Positions 1-9,016 of a stretch of 64,000 nt of DNA are shown here, one piece after another (within the stretch, counting starts at the first letter, position 1; every line of letters starts with the position of its first letter). Made by a program: the position numbers and the translations under genes. A model generated the notes under the pieces. The model saw nothing but the letters and a program-made list of their open reading frames with translations. It made no database searches and was not told the DNA's origin. This DNA comes from Nitzschia sp. DOCU1 (taxonomy: Eukaryota > Bacillariophyta > Bacillariophyceae > Bacillariales > Bacillariaceae). Location of the stretch: NCBI GenBank assembly GCA_951394045.1, contig OX595996.1, positions 1,860,001 through 1,924,000 on the forward strand, written 5' to 3'.

Positions 1-1
1 C

Positions 2-880
2 AGCCTAACTTGCCCTGCCTTGCCTCAAATGCCTGTTGACAGCGTACGGAAAGTCCCACCAGGAAAAGACCTGTCTGTTTTTGAATGCGAATATATCATC
101 GTGGCTTTGATGCTGGAACAGATGATTGCGGCCGATTACCAATTCACGATGTATGAGTAAGTACCACTTCTTGTTCTAAGAAGAACGAGACCAGAGGAGA
201 TGACTCATGCGCCCGTATTTTCTGGTCTTTCTTTATACTCCGCCAGCACGGTCGTTTATTTGAGATGCACTTCGCGGGCCGAGCAATTTCTGACAAGTCC
301 GCGTGCGCAAATGACAATTCGACTTCCGCCAAGTGAAAAGAAATCAAAAAGTCCTCGGGCACCACCTGGTGTGGGTACATGCAGCCAGCGGAAAGCGTCC
401 GCAGAAAGTGACGGGTGGATTGAAACCAGAAAAGTACCGGCTACAACGAAGCGTAAACGGCCTTCCTCCGGCTCGACCAGCAACACTGGAAAGCGCAAGA
501 AATCCGCACCGAACGGCTCCAAAGGAACTGCTGGTGGTGGCACTCGTCGTGCTAGCAAGGGATCCAGAACAAAGAAGTCTTCCAGTGATAGCGGCACCAA
601 GACGCAAATCACACTGAATCAATTTAGAAGTGGTGCAAATTTACAGAAACCAATCGACCAACCTCAAGAAACGGAGGTCATCGATATAGACGATGATTCA
701 TCGTCTTATGGTGACGATTCGAAAGCTGCTCGAACAATTGCACCTCTCAATCTGCGTCATGGCCAAGAAGTCAAACAAAGACCAAGGAGATCGTCGACTA
801 ACGGTTTGCAACAGGCTTTAGTTGCTGACTTGATGGAAGACACCGACCAGGAAGACGAGGAATATGAATTTCAAGGTTGA
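2..880 (+). CDS. RecQ-family DNA helicase, C-terminal end (5' part outside window)
   Basis: Two exons are visible, 2-156 and 247-880, with a 90-nt intron (GTAAGT donor at 157, CAG acceptor ending 246); the reading frame joins cleanly across it. The first exon and the start of the second encode the end of a winged-helix (RQC-like) domain: a hydrophobic helix with LMLEQMIAADY, then TVVYLRC, and a final strand AQMTIRLP. This follows the pattern at the end of RECQ1-type helicases, which unwind DNA at damaged forks. The remaining ~190 residues are a low-complexity Lys/Ser/Arg-rich tail that could carry nuclear localisation signals, followed by QITLNQF (PIP-box-like) and VIDIDDD (SUMO-interaction-like), ending in an acidic stretch. 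The helicase core lies upstream of the window, so the family call rests only on the winged helix and is moderate. Confidence 0.6.
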
Positions 881-1659
881 GTGGAAACCTTAACCAAGTG
901 CAACGTAAATAGAGATCGACGTTCTGAGAATCAATCCATGACCGGAATGCTCAATCGAAATGGAATTAGCACGCGAGTATCACTAAGGTACTTGTGGTAG
1001 CGATACGGTAGCTTGCTCCTGATTGCACGGCGTCATGTTGTTGTTGGACATCTATCATGTAATTGAGACCAATTCCGTGCTCCAGCAGGCACTCCAGGTT
1101 TGATAAAGATATCACAGACAACAGACGGGTACAGTAACGATTATGGCCCCCATGAACACAGACAGGATAACAGTCATTGCAATTGAACGGCATTTCGCGC
1201 CAACTTCAGGAAACCCAACCACTCTATCTACAGACAGTATGCTGTGACAGAATATGTGATAGTGCTCGCCAAGGGCGCACGATCGCACACTTAAACATGG
1301 CAGTATTTAGGACGGGGCACGCGCCGGGTAGTCCACAACCGAAAATACTATGACACATAGTGTCGTAGCGCATAGAACATGTGTAATTACCAAAGAAGAT
1401 GTATACAAAATTCTCGATACTCTCGCCCAAAGGAGTACCACACAATCGCATATAGACGTTAAATCGTCACCATTTGATATTGCAAAAGAATGTTTTTCTT
1501 TGTGTGTGTCGGGCGGCCTCGTGTCGTACGCGCAGGGCGATCAAATAAGCGACTGGTTGGAGGCAACCGGAATTCGGCTACCAACACATAATGCGCACTT
1601 CAATGGAAATCTCCTAGAGCCAGCATTTTCTTCGGCTCGAAGTGAGGAGTAAATAGCAA
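881..1659. other. Intergenic region, no supported gene
   Basis: This 779-bp stretch holds the 3' flank of the helicase gene and the presumed promoter of the secreted protein gene starting at 1660. A 100-codon open frame at 1350-1652 resembles no family I know and ends 7 bp before the next start, so I treat it as chance. No tRNA, clear repeat or TATA element was seen. Confidence 0.5.
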
Positions 1660-4539
1660 ATGATGGTTTTGAAAACCTTCTCGACGAAAGTGGTGTGCGT
1701 CGCACTATTGCTTCTTCGAATAGATGGCTCTCATGGCCAACAAGAGGAAAATCGTGATCTCAATGCCAAGCGAGAAAATGACGAACAAACTATTCATGAT
1801 CGGATTCTGGATGACTTGGCCGTATTCGTTACATACTTTGATGGAGACTCTGGCACGACCGAGGCGTCAAGTAGTGCTAAATTTGCCGTACACACACATG
1901 ATGATATGGAGGACAATTTTGAATACTACAGTGCAATGAGCATTATGAGTATGCCGCCGCTCACTCCTCCCCCGACCATGGCACCATTTACCCCACCACC
2001 GGTCATGGTGCCGTCTTTGCCACCAATTCCCGAAACAGAGACTCCACCACCGACAACGAACACTCCACCCCCGACCATGGCACCGTTCACTCCTCCTCCG
2101 AACTTGCCACCGATAACTCCTCCCCCGACCATGGCACCGGTCACGACCCCTCCTCCGACCTTGCCACCGAACACTCCTCCCCCGACGATGGCACCGTTCA
2201 CTCCTCCTCCGAACTTGCCACCGATCACTCCTCCCCCGACCATGGCACCGTTCACCCTTCCACCGAACTTGCCGCCGATCACTCCTCCCCCGACCATGGC
2301 ACCGGTCACGACCCCTCCTCCGAACACTCCTCCCCCGACTATGGCACCGTTCACCCTTCCACCGAACTTGCCGCCGATCACTCCTCCCCCGACCATGGCG
2401 CCGTTTACCTCCCCTCCGACGTTTGTGCCTTCTCTGCCACCGATTCCCGAGACAGAGACTCCGCCACCAACAACGTACACTCCTCCCCCGACGATGGCAC
2501 CGTTCACTCCTCCCCCGAACTTGCCGCCGATCACTCCTCCCCCAACCATGGCACCGTTCACGACCCCTCCTTCGAGCATCCCGCCGAACACTCCTCCCCC
2601 GACCATGGCGCCGTTTACATCCCCTCCGACGTTTGTGACTTCTCTGCCACCGATTCCTGAGACAGAGACTCCACCACCAACAACGAACACTCCTCCTCCG
2701 ACCATGGCACCGTTTACCTCCCCTCCGACGTTTGTGTCTTCTTTGCCACCGGTCACGGTGCCGTCCTTGCCACCTGTCGAGGTGCCATCTTTGCCACCGA
2801 TTCCCGAGACATCGACTCCACCACCAACACCGGCCACAGTGCCGTCCTTGCCACCGGTCGAGGTGCCGTCTTTGCCACCGATTCCCGAGACATCGACTCC
2901 GCCACCAACACCGGTCACGGTGCCGTCCTTGCCACCGGTCGTGGTGCCGTCCCTGCCACCAGTCGAGGTACCGTCTTTGCCACCGGTCACGGTGCCGTCC
3001 TTGCCACCGGTCGAGGTGCCGTCCTTGCCACCGGTCGAGGTGCCGTCTTTGCCACCGGTCACGGTGCCGTCCTTGCCACCGGTCGAGGTGCCGTCCTTGC
3101 CACCGGTCGAGGTGCCGTCTTTGCCACCGATTCCCGAGACATCGACTCCACCACCAACACCGGTCACGGTGCCGTCCTTGCCACCGGTCACGGTGCCGTC
3201 CTTGCCACCGGTCGAGGTGCCGTCTTTGCCACCGATTCCCGAGACATCGACTCCACCACCAACACCCACTCTTCCCCCGACCATGGCACCGTTCACTCCT
3301 CCTCCTTCGATGGCACCAGTTCCCAAGACAAACACTCCCGCGCCAACGCCCAAACCCAGCTCCAAAGGAACTAAAGCCCCGAACGCTAAGGGAACCAAGG
3401 CTCCGAACGCTAAGGGAACCAAGGCTCCGAACGCTAAGGGAACCAAGGCTCCGAACGCTAAGGGAACCAAGGCTCCGAATGCTAAGGGAACCAAGGCTCC
3501 GAATGCCAAAGGAACCAAAGCCCCGAACGCTAAGGGAACCAAGGCTCCGAACGCTAAGGGAACCAAGGCTCCGAATGCTAAGGGAACCAAGGCTCCGAAT
3601 GCCAAAGGAACCAAGGCCCCGAACTCTAAATCCGCCAAAGGAACCAAGGCCCCGAACTCTAAATCTGCCAAAGGAACCAAGGCCCCGAACTCTAAATCTG
3701 CCAAAGGAACCAAAGCCCCGAACTCTAAATCCGCCAAAGGAACCAAAGCCCCGAAATCAGCAAAGGCCCCGAACGGAAAAGGCACAGGCAAAGGAGACAA
3801 GGAAATCGGCGACAAGGGTAAGGGCTTGGGCAAGGGTATGAAAATCGGCAAGAAAAAAGGCAAGAAAAAAGGTCTCAACGAGGGCAACATCACGCCCGGC
3901 ACTGTCGCATCTTTTCAAACACTACCGCCCGCCCCCGTGGCGTTTTCTCAAACGACGCTCGCCCCTGTCCTCGCACCGTCTCAAAGTTCTCAGGCGACCA
4001 CTAGTCGATGGCCTTCAAGGTCTCCCTACCCTACGGAAGCAGACACCGAAGAAGATCCCCAAGAGAGCGAAACACAATTATTGTCCGGGCCCATGTACAG
4101 CGTGGCTTTCGATAAGCTCAGTTTGACGTTGTTCGGAGTTGATGAACTGTTAGATGCTGAAGAATGGGTGGATGTGACAGCGAATTTCATTGAGGAATCC
4201 TTGTCGGGGGAACAATTTGGCAGTTCGTCTGTGGCGGGCCTGAAAATCATATCCATCAACGGTAAACTGATGGACCAACCAGATGCCCGAAAACTGCAAG
4301 AAGGTGACAAGATAGTGATTGTCTTTGACCTGAAGGTTCTTTTCGGAGTTGGCCCGGGCGACATCACGGTGGACAAACTTGTCTACGCAGCCCAAGCATG
4401 GCTTTCAGATCCATCCAAGAGACAGGCATATATGGCCGAACTACAAGATGCTGATAGCAAGCAATTCCAGAATGTCGTGAAAGTGAGTGAAGTGAGAGGC
4501 GCATCTTTGTCATCTACTACGCTTGGATTTGAAGTTTGA
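1660..4539 (+). CDS. Secreted Pro/Thr-rich protein with Lys-rich repeats (candidate cell-wall protein)
   Basis: 959 residues, apparently one exon. Residues 1-26 form a signal peptide (MMVLKTFSTKVV start, hydrophobic core, cleavage near SHGQ). An acidic region ending in the motif MSMPP is followed by about 470 residues of Pro/Thr repeats: TPPPTMAPFTPPP units, then 8-residue V(T/E)VPSLPP units. From residue ~568 come ten KGTKAPNA octapeptides (24-bp DNA period) and four 11-residue KGTKAPNSKSA units, then a very basic GKKKGKKKG stretch. The last ~145 residues form a compact domain (LSLTLFG, GRKLQ-like, IVFDLKVL) shared with the gene at 33330-34975. Pro/Thr blocks suggest O-glycosylated or hydroxylated extracellular protein; regular lysines recall silica-binding diatom proteins. 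Function is inferred from composition; the C-terminal domain is not one I can name. Confidence 0.85.
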   Translation: MMVLKTFSTKVVCVALLLLRIDGSHGQQEENRDLNAKRENDEQTIHDRILDDLAVFVTYFDGDSGTTEASSSAKFAVHTHDDMEDNFEYYSAMSIMSMPPLTPPPTMAPFTPPPVMVPSLPPIPETETPPPTTNTPPPTMAPFTPPPNLPPITPPPTMAPVTTPPPTLPPNTPPPTMAPFTPPPNLPPITPPPTMAPFTLPPNLPPITPPPTMAPVTTPPPNTPPPTMAPFTLPPNLPPITPPPTMAPFTSPPTFVPSLPPIPETETPPPTTYTPPPTMAPFTPPPNLPPITPPPTMAPFTTPPSSIPPNTPPPTMAPFTSPPTFVTSLPPIPETETPPPTTNTPPPTMAPFTSPPTFVSSLPPVTVPSLPPVEVPSLPPIPETSTPPPTPATVPSLPPVEVPSLPPIPETSTPPPTPVTVPSLPPVVVPSLPPVEVPSLPPVTVPSLPPVEVPSLPPVEVPSLPPVTVPSLPPVEVPSLPPVEVPSLPPIPETSTPPPTPVTVPSLPPVTVPSLPPVEVPSLPPIPETSTPPPTPTLPPTMAPFTPPPSMAPVPKTNTPAPTPKPSSKGTKAPNAKGTKAPNAKGTKAPNAKGTKAPNAKGTKAPNAKGTKAPNAKGTKAPNAKGTKAPNAKGTKAPNAKGTKAPNAKGTKAPNSKSAKGTKAPNSKSAKGTKAPNSKSAKGTKAPNSKSAKGTKAPKSAKAPNGKGTGKGDKEIGDKGKGLGKGMKIGKKKGKKKGLNEGNITPGTVASFQTLPPAPVAFSQTTLAPVLAPSQSSQATTSRWPSRSPYPTEADTEEDPQESETQLLSGPMYSVAFDKLSLTLFGVDELLDAEEWVDVTANFIEESLSGEQFGSSSVAGLKIISINGKLMDQPDARKLQEGDKIVIVFDLKVLFGVGPGDITVDKLVYAAQAWLSDPSKRQAYMAELQDADSKQFQNVVKVSEVRGASLSSTTLGFEV
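3361..3750 (+). repeat. Coding minisatellite: 24-bp then 33-bp units (KGTKAPNA / KGTKAPNSKSA)
   Basis: Within the secreted protein gene, ten near-identical 24-bp units are followed by four 33-bp units that extend the same core with SKSA. Unit lengths are multiples of three, so copy number can change without breaking the frame. Third-base differences mark older and younger copies. Confidence 0.9.
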
Positions 4540-4834
4540 GCAAACAAGTAAACATCTGGTACATATTCATTATCGATCCTGCCCCTGGAGGCATTCTGCC
4601 GCATCAGCTGAGCGTTCGACGGAAACGGGAAATTCCACGAGGCTCGCCCGCGCGCCACAGCAATCGCCACTTTCGCAATTTGGCCATGGCGCTCGGATCG
4701 GTGGCATTTCGCCTATCGACGGCAAAAGGATATATCATATTTTATTAAGAGCTAGTGCATTGTAATACATCCGCCCTGCCTTTATAGTTTACTATCGCCA
4801 TTTTACTGCAACGCCAGACTCTTGCGAGATCTGG
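4540..4834. other. Intergenic, nothing recognised
   Basis: About 300 bp of 3' flank between the secreted protein gene and the non-LTR remnant. No coding frame with family resemblance and no structured repeat was seen. Confidence 0.5.
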
Positions 4835-5044
4835 TAGTAGTAGTAGTAGTTAGTAACATGTAGTAGTTGCAGCGAGCGCGAAGCGCAAGCTTGCGAAGGC
4901 GTAGCCGAGCTCCGTGATATCTGGGAATGGAGCTCCGGCTGCCGACATTTAGACTATTCTATCAGGGTCGTTTGCCCTGTCTTGCATTCATGTAGTACCG
5001 GCGGCAGTGTTTCGGCAGCGTTTCGGTTCGAAACTTTTCAGCAT

Positions 5045-5497
5045 TTAACGGAAAAGCCGAAGCCCAGCACCCTCAATCCACTGAATCGCATGAGTGTGAT
5101 TGCTGGGTGCTCGGCTTTCTCTCAGACAACGGCTGGATGCCCTAACCAGTGCAATGCTGAGACGGGAGCGGACCATCCCCACTACCTGGGAATACGGCCG
5201 CTTCCATTTTTCGGCCAAGAGTCGGGACAGCCGCTTGCCTGCCGCAACGGTCTCCTTCTCTCGCAGCCCATCCACGCTGAACACCAACGGCGTGAAGTGG
5301 CGCCGGCTTTGAAGGCAAGTCTCCAAATACTTGTCCTTCTTGGCCTTTGCCTGCTGGCCCAACACCTTGCTTGGGTCTTTGTTTCGGAACGACCGGGCAT
5401 CAGTATCCGTGATACGGATATCAAAAATCGTCGTCATTCCTCGGGTCCAGAATCCGTGCGCAGCCACATCGCCACGTTTCTGGGGGGGATCAACCAT
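5045..5497 (-). pseudogene. Reverse-transcriptase ORF, C-terminal fragment
   Basis: A 150-codon frame carries the distinctive C-terminal segment seen after the RT domain in diatom and other stramenopile non-LTR elements: GDVAAHGFW, then IFDIRITDTDARSF, the Lys-rich KAKKDKYLE, RRHFTPLVFSVDGL, and a final RLSIALVRASSRCLR. The catalytic RT domain and endonuclease are absent, since the sequence upstream is microsatellite. It cannot encode an active enzyme. Assignment rests on recalled family pattern. Confidence 0.7.
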
Positions 5498-5499
5498 GC

Positions 5500-5500
<1 letters not shown>

Positions 5501-5542
<42 letters not shown>

Positions 5543-5558
5543 CAGCAGCAGCAGCAGC
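5501..5558. repeat. (TAG)n(AGC)n microsatellite
   Basis: About 14 TAG units (5501-5541) run directly into about six AGC units. It marks the truncation point of the adjacent retrotransposon remnant; a shorter TAG tract lies at 4835-4849. Confidence 0.95.
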
Positions 5559-5675
5559 GAACAGCAGTTTCTGTTGATGGGGGCTATGGACAGTAGTTTG
5601 GTGAATTAGGTGCTTCCCGTCTCGCCAGAGGCAACTCGTTCTCTTCTGGCAACGCGACGATCCACTCAAATAATT

Positions 5676-6835
5676 CTAGGAAGGAGAGGAGGGAAAAGTC
5701 TTGTTTCCATCGCCCGCAATCCTCTCTTTTGCTTTGGCCCACTTCTGTCGCCACCAGCTTCTTGAATATTTCCCTCTTTGTACGTCTTTTTTCCATTTGA
5801 TCCCATGCTCCCAGAACTGATTCGCGCGATCGATGAGAACAAGCTGGATCGGATTCTTCGAATGAAATGCCATTGCTGATATGTCATGGTCTTCGATTCC
5901 TTCCAACTCCTTCGCAAGATTTTTATCTGTTTTGGCAGTTTCTACAACGACTGCTGCCATATCGGGAGAAAACATATACCATTGACCGGCGGCGTACACG
6001 TGGAATTGATGACCAAACTTTTCCTTCCACATTGCTTCCTTGGTGGTCTTGTACTTCAAAGAGTCCATAGCTTTCCCAAAAATTGTACGTTTTTGAAGAA
6101 TCGTTCCAATCAGCAGATTTCGATTGAAGGGCGGTCCAGGCAGGTTTTCATGCACAAACCGAAAGTATTTGTCGAGGTGGAGCACCGTATCTGTATCTTG
6201 CTTTCCAATATATTCAATACCATGTTTCTGTGCCACCGAAATCGCATACGCAAACCATGTTTGACTCTTGCCTTCATTCATATTTTCGCTTCGTATCATT
6301 GAATGGGTCAAACAGAGTTCAGTATTATACATATTTTCTTCGTTAATTGCTCATTCGCAGATGCTTACCGAATGTTCAACAGGGTGACATCAGATTTAAC
6401 ATCAGAGAAATTTCCCTCGTGCGGCACGAGGATCGGGCGGGAGTTATCCACCAGTTCCGGTGACGCACTTTCATTTGCACCGATCACAAAGGTGTAGATA
6501 AGTTCACATATACTTTGCTCATTGGTTTTGCTTTGCGACCAAGCCTCCTCCCACTCGGCTAGAGAACAGACCCGGGCATCCATCCTGAAGAGACTCCGCA
6601 TCTCGCGCCGGTAGTGCTTTTCATTACCGGAATTCGTAGTGAAAACACCGATCAGCGCCCGAGGAAATCGATTTACAGGCTCATTGACAAAAATATGATG
6701 AATGGGCCGGTTTTCTTTAGAAATTGACGCGACAATGCCTTTTTGCGTGTCGTAGACAGATTTCAGGACACAAAGCAGAAAAAACAGGACGATTTGTTCT
6801 TTTCCACCACTTTTCGCCAACGTTTTCTTGATCAT
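5676..6835 (-). CDS. GT31-family glycosyltransferase (beta-1,3-galactosyltransferase-like)
   Basis: Two exons, 6835-6369 and 6288-5676, join over an 80-nt intron (GTAAGC donor, AG acceptor, codon split 2+1) to give 359 residues. A short hydrophobic N-terminal segment (residues ~13-28) suggests a type II Golgi anchor. LIGVFTTNSGN followed by a basic RREMRSLF matches the first motif of GT31 enzymes. The junction reads NIRENMNEGKS, and KQDTDT (DxD at 187-189) is the metal/nucleotide-sugar site. GT31 enzymes add galactose or GlcNAc in beta-1,3 linkage to secreted glycoproteins, including hydroxyproline-rich proteins in plants. It is the first of four glycosyltransferases in the window. Donor and acceptor cannot be read from sequence. 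Confidence 0.8.
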
Positions 6836-7386
6836 TTCAGATCTGTCAATCGAGTAATATATCTTCTGGAGTTGAAAGAGTATCGCGTTTGAATATCTTT
6901 CCCTCTAGCCGACAGCCATACCTTCTGCGAACTAACGATAGGATACTGGTTCGCACTTGGGGTGAGATTGGGATGTTTTTTTGGGAGCTTTGAAAACCGT
7001 TACTTTTCCACCCTAAACGCCGACCCTCCAAGAAGATACAGGTACAACTTTTACAAAAGACTACGTAAGATTGAGCGTGCGAGTGCGTCCGCTCGCTCAC
7101 ACCGAGTAAGGTGACCTTCCAATAGGGAACATAATTTACCGTCGTATGTAGTCATGATATGCACCACGGTACGTCGGTTCTCCTCCCTCCATGGTGGTCA
7201 GTGCCTTCGCTACTCTACTCTATAAGTGTAACGCGGGAGCGATAGAAAACGGAGCGTGGGTTGGTAGGCGCTCCATTTTCTATCGTACCGGCGCGGTAAG
7301 GCGGGCGCTCAGGCCGCTGGGCCATCGATAGTGTCGTGAGTAAGCAAGGAACTGTTGTCAAGTAACAATGTTACATACCACCCAAA
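6836..7386. other. Intergenic region with one hairpin
   Basis: Upstream of the GT31 gene, this stretch has no supported gene. An 84-codon minus-strand frame ending at 6846 has no family resemblance. The only structure seen is the inverted repeat at 7240-7285. Confidence 0.5.
7240..7285. repeat. Inverted repeat, 17-bp arms with 12-nt loop
   Basis: Arms 7240-7256 and 7269-7285 are reverse complements with a single mismatch. No uridine tract follows, and eukaryotic genes do not use such terminators, so it may be a small MITE remnant or a structured transcript end. Confidence 0.75.
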
Positions 7387-7795
7387 CCCAAACCTAGTGT
7401 TAGTTAATTGATCATGGGGGTTCAGCACCTAAAAAGTTGGTAGAGATGGGTGTAAGTTGATTGCTCGTTGCAGATGATAGTGAATTGCTCAGGTTGGGCC
7501 ATGTATGGACACTACTGCATTGATACCTACAGCCAAAACCCAAACCTAGTGTTAGTTAATTGATCATGGGGGTTCAGCACCTAAAAAGTTGGTAGAGATG
7601 GGTGTTAGTTGATTGCTCGTTGCAGATGATAGTGAATTGCTCAGGGTGGGTCATGTATGGGCACTACTGCATTGATAACTACAGCCAAAACCCAAATCTG
7701 GTGCTAGTTGATTGCTCGTGGGGGTTCAGCACCTAAAAGTTGGTAGAGACGAGTGTTAGTTGATTGCTCGTTGCGGGTGATAGTGAATTGCTCGG
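7387..7795. repeat. 152-bp tandem repeat, two full and one partial copy
   Basis: Units start at 7387, 7539 and 7691, each with CCCAAAYCTRGTG and later GTTCAGCACCTAAAA. The first two are nearly identical; the third is diverged and stops near 7795. Each unit carries recurrent TTGATTGCTCGTTG / GAATTGCTC motifs. There is no open frame across the units. Confidence 0.9.
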
Positions 7796-8445
7796 AGATG
7801 CGTTTGGCACGGACGCGGTTGGCCTGCATTATCAATAGGTTATGAGCCTTTAATTCGACTTCTTCGACCACAATGAGTCAGTCGGCGAACTGATCGCGGC
7901 GTCAATTGATCTGCAACGCGCATGATTGATTACTGCGCAGTTGCTGTTCCTACTTCCTTTCGTCGGGTCCAAAACGAACGAACCGTCGGGTCATCATCCT
8001 CATCTTCAATCTCTTGCATCGATGATCATGATCGTTGTCGTCGTCCATTCGCCATCGGTTCATCAACAGCAGACTGCGCGAAAAGTGCGCGAGCAGACGC
8101 GCACGCCAGCATTCGCAGCGTCGATTATTATCGATGTCCTACATGGTGTCTTATGTTCCACGCGCAACTGCGCGCACATAAAAATGATCCAATCACATCG
8201 CCTTTAAATGATTACGCACATACAACTACATAACGGTGCAAATTCCGAGGAATTCTAAAATTACTTAAAGAAGGGACACGTCTACACCAATCACAGCGCG
8301 CTATTTCGCGGACAAAAAACCCTTAAATCCGCCACAAGAAAAATCACAAAAGTTTCCGTACCGCTCAACTTGCGGATGGCATCGCACAAAACACGTACGC
8401 AGGCGCGCACACGCGCGCCCCGATTAGAAAGGAGCGTCCTTGCTT
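7796..8445. other. Intergenic, no supported gene
   Basis: This stretch lies between the tandem repeats and the retrotransposon. Several short overlapping frames at 7922-8233 have Ser/His-rich low-complexity translations without family resemblance. Nothing else was recognised. Confidence 0.5.
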
Positions 8446-8451
8446 TATGTT
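8446..8451. other. Target-site duplication, left (TATGTT)
   Basis: The hexamer next to the 5' LTR is repeated at 20986-20991 after the 3' LTR. Copia elements usually duplicate 5 bp, so the sixth base may be chance. Confidence 0.8.
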
Positions 8452-8937
8452 TGTTGGAAAATGAGGTGCCGACGTCATCCGAGTCCATCGAGTCGACAGT
8501 CCGTTTAGTCGTCTGCGCTCCGAGTCCTCGACTATCAATTTCGGATTACTAGAGAGGAAGAAAACATTTGGAGTGGCAACGGAAAGATTCACTATTTGGA
8601 ATCTTGGAACGGAAGCTAACTAGCTTGACGTGAAGCTAATTTAGCTAAGCAACTACATGGAGACAAGCGATAAGAAAAGTCTTCATGTTGGAAGACTTGA
8701 ATAAAGCAAAGAGCGATCGTTTGCGATAATGTCGGAAGCAGCGATGGATGGAGAGAGTCAAGTATTGTAGTCATAACTCTAAGGAGCGAAGTGTGTGAAG
8801 GAAACTATCTAAAAGTAGAGACCTTTGCATTGGAAGCGAGTTGCAAGGGACACGAGCAGTATCATTGACGATTGACAAGTGTGGTCAATCTAGTCAAGAG
8901 TTCAGCTGACGAGGTACAGACTCGAGAGATTTCAACA
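8452..8937 (+). repeat. 5' LTR of Copia element
   Basis: 486 bp with TGTTG...CAACA termini; matches 20500-20985 over its whole length with no difference noticed. It should hold the promoter and the R region, but no clear TATA box was located. Confidence 0.95.
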
Positions 8938-8951
8938 CGCTTGATCAAGCG
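8938..8951. promoter_or_regulatory. Perfect 14-bp palindrome at the primer-binding-site position
   Basis: CGCTTGATCAAGCG follows the 5' LTR directly, where a minus-strand primer-binding site is expected. It does not resemble the initiator-Met site common in Copia elements. It may be part of an unusual priming site; function is unproven. Confidence 0.4.
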
Positions 8952-9016
8952 TTTGATTGAATTCTCACGGAGAAATTGGTCGAGCGACGAATTTGCGAAA
9001 AACCGCAACACGAAAG

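Larger units (their letters stand above)
4835..5558 (-). mobile_element. Non-LTR retrotransposon remnant (5'-truncated 3' end), flanked by TAG microsatellites
   Basis: On the minus strand the segment runs from a (CTG)n(CTA)n microsatellite at 5558-5501, through the end of a reverse-transcriptase ORF, to a short GC-rich 3' region and a second CTA-rich tract at about 4849-4835. A coding remnant followed by a simple-repeat tail fits a 5'-truncated LINE-type insertion. A microsatellite on both sides could mean insertion into a TAG tract or two truncated copies joined tail to head. No target-site duplication could be fixed because of the repeats. Confidence 0.6.

Noticed and set aside
1350..1652. 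100-codon frame before the secreted protein gene
   Set aside because: No family pattern, and it lies where the promoter of the next gene should be.
1926..3902. 658-codon minus-strand frame and 369-codon Arg/Cys/His-rich plus-strand frame over the Pro-rich gene
   Set aside because: Shadow frames of in-frame repeats in the 1660-4539 gene, which has a signal peptide and a paralogue.
7240..7285. Bacterial-type terminator
   Set aside because: No T-run follows and the genome is eukaryotic.
7387..7795. Possible CRISPR-like array
   Set aside because: Units are contiguous 152-bp repeats without unique spacers, in a eukaryotic nuclear context.
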